Shown here: in pieces, positions 1-5,162 of the stretch
Numbering within the stretch: the stretch's first letter is position 1
Layout of the letters: each line of letters begins with the position of its first letter
Made by a program: the position numbers and the translations under genes
The notes under the pieces: model-generated
Databases searched by the model: none
The model's input: only the letters and a program-made list of their open reading frames with translations
Told to the model about the DNA's origin: nothing
DNA from: Aquiluna sp.
Lineage (GTDB): Bacteria; Actinomycetota; Actinomycetes; Actinomycetales; Microbacteriaceae
Direction: 5' to 3'
Length of the DNA: 5,162 nt
Assembly (NCBI GenBank): GCA_016780945.1
Contig: JADHKY010000082.1
Location: forward strand, 1 to 5,162

Positions 1-949
1 CAACCCTGCCGAAGATGCTCAGGAGCGCTTCAAGCTCGTGACTCACGCCTATGAGGTTCTCTCGGATCCCAGCACCCGCGCGCAATACGACCGCGGGGGA
101 GAGCAGGGCTTTGGGCTCGGTGACATCTTCGACAGCTTTTTTGGTGCTCCACAAAGATCAAGGCGCTCACGTTCAGAGCGTGGCCAGGACGCTCTTCTCA
201 GAATGGACCTAGACCTGGACGAAGCAATTTTTGGGGCCAACAAAACCTTGACGATCGATACGGCGATAGGTTGCGAAACCTGTTCCCAGACTGGGGCTAA
301 ACCTGGAACATCGGTGAAGACCTGTGATGTCTGTGGCGGTAGCGGCCAGATTCAAAGGCAGGTTCAGTCCTTTATGGGAATGATGGTCACAACCGCACCC
401 TGCAACGTTTGCCGCGGAGCAGGTGAGGTGGTGCCCTCGCCATGCCCAGACTGTCGTGGTCAGGGGCGAATCCGCGCCAAGCGCGATCTCGATGTAGAAA
501 TACCGGCCGGAGTTAGCGACGGTCTTCGACTTCACCTACCCGGACAGGGCGAGGTTGGCTTCGCGGGCGGGTCGACGGGAGACATCTATCTTGAGGTTTC
601 TGTGAGACCTCATCCAGTTTTTGCCAGGGACGGAGATGACCTCGTTGCGATTCTGGAGGTCCCAGTTGCCGATGCAGCGCTTGGTTTCACCACAGAAATT
701 GAGACATTTGATGGATCGAGCAAGGTGGAGGTTAAGCCTGGCGCTCAGCACGGAGACATTGTGACTTTGAAGGGTCTTGGGGCAAACAGGCTTAGAGGCA
801 GAGGTAGGGGAGACCTTCACCTGCAGGTGAGTGTGCTCACGCCGTCAAGACTCGATTCAAAGTCAAAAGACATCTTCAAGAAACTCCGCGAACTTCATAA
901 AGAAGATGGCCCAAGACTGGGTAGTAGACGAGCCAAGGGTCGCTTTTAG
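1..949 (+). CDS. dnaJ: Chaperone protein DnaJ (HrcA-linked type), 5' end outside window
   Basis: Hsp40 co-chaperone that delivers unfolded clients to DnaK and stimulates its ATPase in the cytoplasm. The frame is open from base 2, and 315 residues are visible. The first ones (NPAEDAQERFK..AYEVLSDP) are the end of helix II and helix III of the J domain, so about 35 N-terminal residues, including the HPD tripeptide, lie upstream. A short Gly/Phe region follows (GFGLGDIFDSFFG, visible residues ~36-48). Next are four zinc-finger repeats, CETCSQTG, CDVCGGSG, CNVCRGAG and CPDCRGQG (bases ~272-478), and then the two C-terminal substrate-binding beta domains. All eight zinc-binding cysteines are present, but the first repeat has Gln where the CxxCxGxG pattern has its first Gly. 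The GTG at 38 is an internal codon, not the start. In actinobacteria this dnaJ copy usually follows the heat-shock repressor gene hrcA, which cannot be seen here. The stop at 947-949 overlaps the rsmE start. Confidence 0.96.
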   Translation, partial: NPAEDAQERFKLVTHAYEVLSDPSTRAQYDRGGEQGFGLGDIFDSFFGAPQRSRRSRSERGQDALLRMDLDLDEAIFGANKTLTIDTAIGCETCSQTGAKPGTSVKTCDVCGGSGQIQRQVQSFMGMMVTTAPCNVCRGAGEVVPSPCPDCRGQGRIRAKRDLDVEIPAGVSDGLRLHLPGQGEVGFAGGSTGDIYLEVSVRPHPVFARDGDDLVAILEVPVADAALGFTTEIETFDGSSKVEVKPGAQHGDIVTLKGLGANRLRGRGRGDLHLQVSVLTPSRLDSKSKDIFKKLRELHKEDGPRLGSRRAKGRF

Positions 950-1641
950 TGCACTGGTTTTATGACCCGACCTTCACCAGGGATTCGACGAAAATTCGCG
1001 GCGACGAGATCCAGCACTTCAAGTCGCTGAGAATCCGAGTTGGCGAGGAGCTTGTTGTCACCGATGGTTTAGGAAACTCGCACAGCTGCAAGGCCATCGA
1101 TCCAGCAAAGGGTGAGGTGCAGGTTGAGAGCAGCAGGCAACACGATCGGCCAGAGGTTCGGATTCAACTCATCCAGGCGATCGCCAAGGGAGACCGGGAC
1201 GAAATGGCGCTGCAGGCCTCTGTCGAACTCGGCTGCAGTTCGGTTGTCGCCTGGCAGGCTGAGCACTCTATTTCGAGGTGGGATGGCAAGGAGCAAAAGA
1301 GTCTTGAGCGTTGGCGGCAAATAGCCGTAGCGGCCATGAAGCAAAGTCAGCAGGCCTTCCTGCCTGACATTCAAGGTCCACTCAGTACCTCCGACCTTGA
1401 GCCAATTGGCCACGGCATCCTTTTGCTTCCAGAGGCAGATATCCCTCTAAGCGAGGTTGACCTTGGAGCAACCGAGTATTCACTGGTCGTAGGCCCCGAA
1501 GGTGGAATAGCTAAGCCTGAGATCGAGCAGCTCAACGCTTCGGGGTTTGTTGCCTACCGGCTGGGGGAGTCGGTCATGAGGACCAGCACTGCGGGACCAG
1601 CGGCAATTGCAGCGATAAAGACGCTGCGCGGGCTTTGGTGA
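949..1641 (+). CDS. rsmE: 16S rRNA (uracil-1498-N3)-methyltransferase RsmE
   Basis: SPOUT-class enzyme that uses S-adenosylmethionine to methylate N3 of U1498 in 16S rRNA, in helix 44 near the decoding centre of the 30S subunit. The 230-residue length is normal for the family. The N-terminal part (residues ~1-70) is the PUA-like RNA-binding domain, opening MHWFYDP. The knotted methyltransferase domain carries the family signatures AKGDRDEMALQASVELG (~80-96), a conserved RW...A..QS..AFLP stretch, LVVGPEGG (179-186) and the terminal LGESVMRTSTAGPAA motif that forms the cofactor-binding knot. The GTG start at 949 shares its G with the dnaJ TAG stop (TAGTG). A modest AAGGG at 935-939 lies nine bases upstream, so start by coupling to dnaJ termination is likely. 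The usual Arg in the Q-S-R region appears as Gln, a minor variation. Confidence 0.95.
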   Translation: MHWFYDPTFTRDSTKIRGDEIQHFKSLRIRVGEELVVTDGLGNSHSCKAIDPAKGEVQVESSRQHDRPEVRIQLIQAIAKGDRDEMALQASVELGCSSVVAWQAEHSISRWDGKEQKSLERWRQIAVAAMKQSQQAFLPDIQGPLSTSDLEPIGHGILLLPEADIPLSEVDLGATEYSLVVGPEGGIAKPEIEQLNASGFVAYRLGESVMRTSTAGPAAIAAIKTLRGLW

Positions 1642-1660
1642 AGTTGCGTAGTATGAAATT

Positions 1661-1666
1661 GGAGGA
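1661..1666 (+). promoter_or_regulatory. Strong ribosome binding site of the HIT gene
   Basis: GGAGGA sits five bases (counting from GGAGG) before the TTG at 1671 and is the best Shine-Dalgarno match in the window. It decides the start: the triplet just before the TTG is an in-frame TAA (1668-1670), so the gene cannot begin further upstream, and the conserved DCIFCKI opening excludes a later start. Confidence 0.85.
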
Positions 1667-1670
1667 CTAA

Positions 1671-1985
1671 TTGGACTGCATTTTTTGCAAAATTGTGGAT
1701 GGGCAGCTCGGCACCGAACTCATTGCTGAGAATGAGCTCGCCGTCGCATTCTGGGACATAAAACCCCTCGCTAAGACCCACATTCTTGTTGTGCCAAGAG
1801 CTCACACCAAGAACATTGCGGAGATTACCGGCACCGAAGAGCTAGCCGGCCTGCACTCACTAATTCGTGAGGTTGCGGCAAAGTTCACCGACGGCCAGTT
1901 CCGCTTGCAGTTCAATAGCGGCGAGCTAGAGGGGCAGACCGTATTTCACACCCATGCTCACGTCCTCTCCGGACGGACGGTTTAG
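1671..1985 (+). CDS. HIT-family (histidine triad) nucleotide-binding hydrolase
   Basis: Small cytoplasmic protein of the HINT branch. Family members hydrolyse purine nucleoside phosphoramidates and adenylated substrates, though the physiological substrate is generally unknown. The 104-residue protein opens DCIFCKIVDG and ends with the triad HTHAHVL (His93, His95, His97). By family analogy His95 is the nucleophile. Cys3 and Cys6, with His45 (PRAH) and His93, match the spacing of the structural zinc site found in many bacterial HIT proteins. The FNSGELEGQTV stretch (81-91) is the nucleotide-contacting loop. Length is slightly below the usual 110-115, with the shortening between residues ~66 and 80. 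The start is TTG, fixed by the adjacent GGAGGA and by a TAA immediately upstream. A HIT gene between rsmE and phoH is a common actinobacterial arrangement. Its stop TAG (1983-1985) shares a base with the next start. Confidence 0.93.
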   Translation: MDCIFCKIVDGQLGTELIAENELAVAFWDIKPLAKTHILVVPRAHTKNIAEITGTEELAGLHSLIREVAAKFTDGQFRLQFNSGELEGQTVFHTHAHVLSGRTV

Positions 1986-2926
1986 TGCCAAAGCTAAGTT
2001 TTGAAGCACCTCCGGTAGCACTGCTTGACCTGCTAGGTAGTGAAGACAGCCTGATCAGGCAGCTTGAGAAGGAGATTCCCGGCCTGAAGGTGCAAAACCG
2101 CGGCCATGACTTCTCTCTTGAAGGCGAGCAAGACGCAATTGAGACTGGGCAAAGGGTAGTCCTGGAGCTGGCAGAGCTAATTAGTCAGGGGATAAGCCCG
2201 GACCGCAAAATGGTTACCGAGAGCATCAAGATGCTGGCGGCAAATGAGGTGCCATCAAAGGTGTTGGGTGCTGGGGCCATCCAGACTCCTGCAAAGACTG
2301 TCAGAGCAAAAACCATGGGCCAGAAGCAATACCTTCAAGCAATCGATGACCACACCATCACCTTTGGAATCGGACCTGCGGGAACCGGAAAGACCTACCT
2401 GGCGGTTGCAAAGGCGGTTGCTGCGCTCTACCGCAAGCAGGTCAGCAGAATCATTCTCACGCGTCCTGCGGTGGAGGCGGGGGAGCGTCTTGGCTACCTT
2501 CCAGGAACCTTGAGCGAAAAGATTGATCCCTACCTAAGACCATTGTTTGACGCCCTGCAGGAGATGCTCGAGCCCGATGCGACCGCAAAACTGATGGAGT
2601 CAGGGGTGATTGAGGTGGCGCCACTTGCCTACATGCGAGGCAGGACGCTAAATGACAGTTTCATTATCCTCGACGAGGCACAAAACACCACTGCGGAGCA
2701 GATGAAGATGTTCCTTACACGACTGGGATTTGGTTCCAAGATGGTCGTGACAGGGGACATCACGCAGGTCGACCTGCCAACTGGCAAGTCAGGGTTAGAT
2801 GTTGCGACCGCAATACTTGCTGATGTCAACGACCTCCACATCGCAAGGCTCTCGAGTAAGGATGTGGTTCGTCACGAGCTGGTGACTCGAATAGTTGACG
2901 CCTACGAACGGGCAGGCAAAAAGTGA
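1985..2926 (+). CDS. phoH: PhoH-like P-loop ATPase (YbeZ type)
   Basis: Cytoplasmic PhoH-family ATPase of the kind encoded next to ybeY (E. coli ybeZ), proposed to act with YbeY in RNA processing. Its helicase or other activity is not firmly settled. The protein has 313 residues. Residues ~1-105 form the N-terminal region, probably the small RNA-binding-like domain of the family. The ATPase core begins near MGQKQYLQAID (111-121), followed by Walker A GPAGTGKT (130-137), the conserved LTRPAVEAGERLGYLPG stretch (158-174), Walker B IILDEAQNTT (227-236) and the sensor-like VTGDITQVDLP (255-265). No PIN nuclease domain is present, so this is not the PhoH2 toxin-like form. The GTG start shares its G with the HIT stop (TAGTG). 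No good Shine-Dalgarno is visible, which suggests coupling. The name PhoH comes from the E. coli phosphate-starvation gene and does not show phosphate regulation here. Confidence 0.95.
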   Translation: MPKLSFEAPPVALLDLLGSEDSLIRQLEKEIPGLKVQNRGHDFSLEGEQDAIETGQRVVLELAELISQGISPDRKMVTESIKMLAANEVPSKVLGAGAIQTPAKTVRAKTMGQKQYLQAIDDHTITFGIGPAGTGKTYLAVAKAVAALYRKQVSRIILTRPAVEAGERLGYLPGTLSEKIDPYLRPLFDALQEMLEPDATAKLMESGVIEVAPLAYMRGRTLNDSFIILDEAQNTTAEQMKMFLTRLGFGSKMVVTGDITQVDLPTGKSGLDVATAILADVNDLHIARLSSKDVVRHELVTRIVDAYERAGKK

Positions 2927-3384
2927 CGATTGAGATTACAAACGAGTCAGAGCTTGAGGTTGACCTAACCCGGGTTCAAAGTCTGGCTGAGCACGTTCGA
3001 GAGGCACTCAGGCTTCACCCGCTAGTTGATGTCGGCGTTATCTTTGTCGATGAAGCACCTATGACCGACCTTCATGTTCGCTGGATGGATGAACCCGGTC
3101 CCACCGACGTGCTCAGTTTTCCGATGGACGAGCTCAGACCTGGTTCCGAAGAGATGTTGTCTGCAGAGGGCGTGCTGGGGGATGTTGTTATTTGCCCCCA
3201 GGTTGCAAGAAGGCAGGCCGAGGTGGCAGGTCACGAAGAGATCAACGAGATTCTTATGCTGCTAACCCATGGCATGCTGCACCTGGTGGGCTTTGACCAT
3301 GCCGAGCCGGAAGAAGAGAAAGAAATGTTTGCTCTGCAAAAGGAGCTTTTGGATTCGTTCTATGAGGTCGAATCAAATGCTTGA
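2923..3384 (+). CDS. ybeY: Endoribonuclease YbeY (rRNA maturation factor)
   Basis: Zinc-dependent single-strand endoribonuclease involved in 16S rRNA 3'-end maturation and, with RNase R in E. coli, removal of defective 70S ribosomes. At 153 residues it is a normal length. The metal-binding motif HGMLHLVGFDH places His116, His120 and His126 in the UPF0054 H-x3-H-x5-H pattern. Also conserved are PTDVLSFP (60-67) and LGDVVICP (85-92), and Arg53 lies where the family keeps an arginine thought important for RNA cleavage. The start is GTG at 2923, overlapping the phoH TGA as GTGA. The upstream GGCAGG (2911-2916) is only a weak binding site. An adjacent phoH/ybeZ upstream and a CorC-type gene downstream reproduce the E. 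coli ybeZ-ybeY-ybeX order, which strongly supports the assignment. Confidence 0.96.
   Translation: MTIEITNESELEVDLTRVQSLAEHVREALRLHPLVDVGVIFVDEAPMTDLHVRWMDEPGPTDVLSFPMDELRPGSEEMLSAEGVLGDVVICPQVARRQAEVAGHEEINEILMLLTHGMLHLVGFDHAEPEEEKEMFALQKELLDSFYEVESNA
3364..3368 (+). promoter_or_regulatory. Ribosome binding site deciding the CBS-protein start
   Basis: GAGGT lies inside the end of ybeY, eight bases before the ATG at 3377. The other in-frame ATGs are worse: 3362 has its nearest AGGAG about 16 bases away, and 3269 would add a soluble Cys/Lys/Arg-rich stretch encoded within the YbeY zinc motif. The chosen start puts a hydrophobic segment directly at the N-terminus. Confidence 0.65.
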
Positions 3385-4447
3385 GATTGCAATCGGCCTG
3401 GGGTTCCTTTTGATTCTGATTCCATTGGCTGCCGTTCAGACCCATTTGGAGATTGAGGAAGATCCAAGAGCAGGCTCACTCTCGATTGCTAGAGCGTTCC
3501 TGATTTCGCTCCTAGCCGCGATTTGGATTGCCCTCTCAGATTCGCTTACGGTGCTGAGCATCACGCTTGCCGGTGTTCTGATGCTGATTTGGTTTGCGCA
3601 GCAGTTTGTGGGTAGAAGACTTGGGCAGCTATCGATCGCCGCCAAGTGGTCCCAAAAGGTCGACTCAGGGGTGAGCAGTTGGGCAAACATGGTGAAGCCG
3701 CTAAGGCTCAAGACCCCTGAACAGCTTGAAAGCTATGAGCAGGAGCTAATCGAATCCGTAGAGGACTTCTCTGAGACTGTCGTGAGAGAGGTTATGGTCC
3801 CAAGAGTTGACATTGAGGTTCTGGACAGCGACACAACACTTGAGAAGGCACTATCGGCTTTCATCAGTACGGGCTACTCCCGACTACCAGTGATTGGCGA
3901 TGATGTGGACGATGTTGTGGGCATTCTCTATCTCAAGGATGTCACCAAGGTCATCCACCAAAACCCTCAGCACCTCTCAACAAAGACTGCCTTAGAGCTC
4001 AGTCGGAAACCTATTTTCGTTCCAGAAACCAAGGTGGTATCTGAACTACTGAGAGAGATGCAGTCCTCCAGGACTCAGATCGCAATGGTGGCCGACGAAT
4101 ACGGCGGCGTGGCTGGCCTGGTATCAATCGAGGACCTGATCGAAGAGTTGGTCGGGGAGATCAGCGACGAGTATGACCGCGATGACAGCGGAATCGAGGA
4201 CCTGGGCGAGCTCAGGTACCGAGTGAGCCCAAGAGTCACTCTCGACGAAATATCTGAGCACTGCGACATGGAGATTGAAGACGAGGATGTTGACACCGTC
4301 GGTGGCCTACTCACCAAAGCCGTGGGCCATCTGCCAAGCGGCGGCGAAGTAGTCGAGATTGCGGGACTGGAACTGACAGCGGAACGAGTCGACGCTCGAA
4401 GGGGACGCATTCTTTCGGTGCTGGTTCGAAAGCTGCCTGTTTCGTGA
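3377..4447 (+). CDS. CorC/HlyC-type membrane protein with CBS pair and short N-terminal membrane domain
   Basis: Member of the HlyC/CorC (CNNM-related) family, often labelled hemolysin and linked to magnesium and cobalt efflux; the role here is not proven. With the ATG at 3377 it has 356 residues. Hydrophobic segments lie at ~4-20, ~38-54 and ~57-74. A polar linker follows, then the CBS pair: VREVMVPRVD (135-145) opens the first, GYSRLPV (166-172) and VVGILYLKDV (180-189) lie within it, and ADEYGGVAGLVSIEDLIEELVGE (239-261) closes the second. Residues ~279-353 form the CorC_HlyC transporter-associated domain (YRVSPRVTLDEI, DTVGGLLTKAVGHLPSGGEV). Full DUF21-containing homologues run about 430 residues. 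Here the membrane part is only ~75-100 residues and I cannot find the usual GExxPK-like signature. E. coli YbeX/CorC lacks this membrane domain altogether. It overlaps ybeY by eight bases and era by four. Confidence 0.9.
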   Translation: MLEIAIGLGFLLILIPLAAVQTHLEIEEDPRAGSLSIARAFLISLLAAIWIALSDSLTVLSITLAGVLMLIWFAQQFVGRRLGQLSIAAKWSQKVDSGVSSWANMVKPLRLKTPEQLESYEQELIESVEDFSETVVREVMVPRVDIEVLDSDTTLEKALSAFISTGYSRLPVIGDDVDDVVGILYLKDVTKVIHQNPQHLSTKTALELSRKPIFVPETKVVSELLREMQSSRTQIAMVADEYGGVAGLVSIEDLIEELVGEISDEYDRDDSGIEDLGELRYRVSPRVTLDEISEHCDMEIEDEDVDTVGGLLTKAVGHLPSGGEVVEIAGLELTAERVDARRGRILSVLVRKLPVS

Positions 4448-5162
4448 GTGACTTTCGCTCGGGCTTCGCAACCTTCGTGGGCAGGCCAAACGTGGGTAAG
4501 TCAACGCTCACCAATGCAATTGTTGGTAGCAAGGTGGCAATTACCAGTTCCAAGCCTCAGACCACGCGCAAGGCAATCAGGGGCATCCACACCACCGAAA
4601 CGGGCCAACTGGTCTTGGTCGACACCCCCGGGATTCACAAGCCAAGAACCCTTTTGGGTCAGCGTCTGAACGCGGTGGTGGATGAGACCCTTGGGTCAGT
4701 TGACGTCATAGCGTTTTGCTCTCCGGCGAATGAGGCAATAGGACCGGGCGACCGGAGAATCGTTGAAGAGATCCAGAAGTTTCCAAAGGCCAAAAAGATT
4801 GCGATTGCAACCAAGATTGACGCAGCCGGCAGAGATCAAACCGCCAAGCACCTTATGGAGCTTTCCGAGCTAGGTGAATGGGCTGAGATCGTTCCCGTTT
4901 CTGCGATTACGGGTAAGCAGATTGACCTCCTCGTAGAGCTATTGATTGCGCTGATGCCGACAGGACCAATGCTCTATCCAAGCGAGCAGTCGACGGAGGA
5001 AGAGCACGAGGACATCATCTGTGAGTTGGTCCGCGAGGCCGCACTAGAGCGTCTTGAGGACGAGCTTCCACACTCACTGGCCGTGACCCTCGACGAGATA
5101 GTCATGGAGGACAAAAAGAAGATCTTCCTAAGCGTCTGGGTCGAGCGCGACAGCCAAAAAGG
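4444..5162 (+). CDS. era: GTPase Era, 3' end outside window
   Basis: Essential Ras-like GTPase that binds the 3' end of 16S rRNA and assists 30S subunit assembly. 239 of roughly 300 residues are visible, with no stop before the window ends. The G domain shows G1 GRPNVGKS (13-20), the G2 region SSKPQTTR (35-42), G3 DTPG (60-63), G4 TKID (123-126) and G5 SA (153-154). G4 has Thr in place of the usual Asn of NKxD, a form I recall as common in actinobacterial Era. After the linker, ELVREAALERLEDELPHS (194-211) starts the KH domain, and the sequence is cut at WVERDSQK, just before the RNA-binding GxxG loop. The GTG start at 4444 overlaps the upstream TGA (GTGA). The second GTG, at 4448, is in another frame. 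No clear Shine-Dalgarno is visible, so coupling to the upstream gene is likely. Confidence 0.96.
   Translation, partial: MSDFRSGFATFVGRPNVGKSTLTNAIVGSKVAITSSKPQTTRKAIRGIHTTETGQLVLVDTPGIHKPRTLLGQRLNAVVDETLGSVDVIAFCSPANEAIGPGDRRIVEEIQKFPKAKKIAIATKIDAAGRDQTAKHLMELSELGEWAEIVPVSAITGKQIDLLVELLIALMPTGPMLYPSEQSTEEEHEDIICELVREAALERLEDELPHSLAVTLDEIVMEDKKKIFLSVWVERDSQK

Noticed and set aside
209..535. Minus-strand 108-residue reading frame with several Cys and His residues
   Set aside because: It is the complement of the DnaJ zinc-finger region, so its composition is explained by the sense gene. No family resemblance is seen.
1649..1654. TAGTAT as a possible -10 promoter element before the HIT gene
   Set aside because: It matches the consensus at only four of six positions, has no reasonable -35 about 17 bases upstream (GCGCGG there) and lies inside an apparent operon.
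1985..2926. PhoH2-type toxin-antitoxin ATPase
   Set aside because: There is no PIN domain before the ATPase core, and the ybeY neighbour and length match the YbeZ type.
3269..3376. Extended N-terminus of the CBS protein from an ATG at 3269
   Set aside because: It lies in the YbeY zinc-motif coding region in another frame, encodes a Cys/Lys/Arg-rich stretch unlike the family, and the ATG at 3377 has a well-placed GAGGT.
4075..4410. Minus-strand Ser/Thr/Pro-rich 111-residue reading frame
   Set aside because: It is antisense to the conserved CBS and CorC_HlyC domains, is low in complexity and shows no recognisable motif.
3377..4447. Hemolysin, as the family is often labelled
   Set aside because: The label is historical. 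The CBS pair, CorC_HlyC domain and ybeY/era context give no support for a cytolysin.
4448..4669. Plus-strand 73-residue reading frame starting with GTG at 4448
   Set aside because: It is an out-of-frame shadow of era, whose frame carries all five G motifs.

Overview
The window is one uninterrupted block of plus-strand housekeeping genes: dnaJ (5' end outside the window), rsmE, a HIT-family hydrolase, phoH/ybeZ, ybeY, a CorC/HlyC-type CBS protein and era (3' end outside the window). Nearly every base is coding. The only gap is 29 bp, before the HIT gene. No mobile element, RNA gene, CRISPR array, factor-independent terminator or convincing promoter is visible.

The gene order, the HrcA-linked style of DnaJ, the Era start (MSDFRSGF) and the TKxD form of its G4 motif all suggest an actinobacterium. 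Base composition looks only moderately GC-rich by eye, genes are tightly packed, and four of the five visible start codons with a complete gene are not ATG. Together these fit a small-genome member of the Microbacteriaceae (freshwater or marine 'Luna'-type lineages), but that placement is inference and no database was consulted.

Layout: 1-949 DnaJ without its first ~35 residues; 949-1641 RsmE, whose GTG shares a base with the dnaJ stop; 1642-1670 a short gap with a strong GGAGGA ribosome binding site; 1671-1985 HIT hydrolase with a TTG start; 1985-2926 PhoH-like ATPase, again sharing one base with the preceding stop; 2923-3384 YbeY, 4-base overlap; 3377-4447 CBS protein, 8-base overlap; 4444-5162 Era, 4-base overlap, running off the end just before the KH-domain GxxG loop.

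The shared theme is small-subunit ribosome maturation and protein quality control. RsmE methylates 16S rRNA near the decoding site, YbeY takes part in 16S 3'-end maturation and ribosome quality control, PhoH/YbeZ is its usual genetic partner, and Era binds the 16S 3' end during 30S assembly. DnaJ adds chaperone function. The overlaps imply co-transcription and probably translational coupling. This is an ordinary, conserved region and I see no undescribed system in it. The most notable oddity is a CorC-type protein whose N-terminal membrane domain is much shorter than the usual DUF21 domain.
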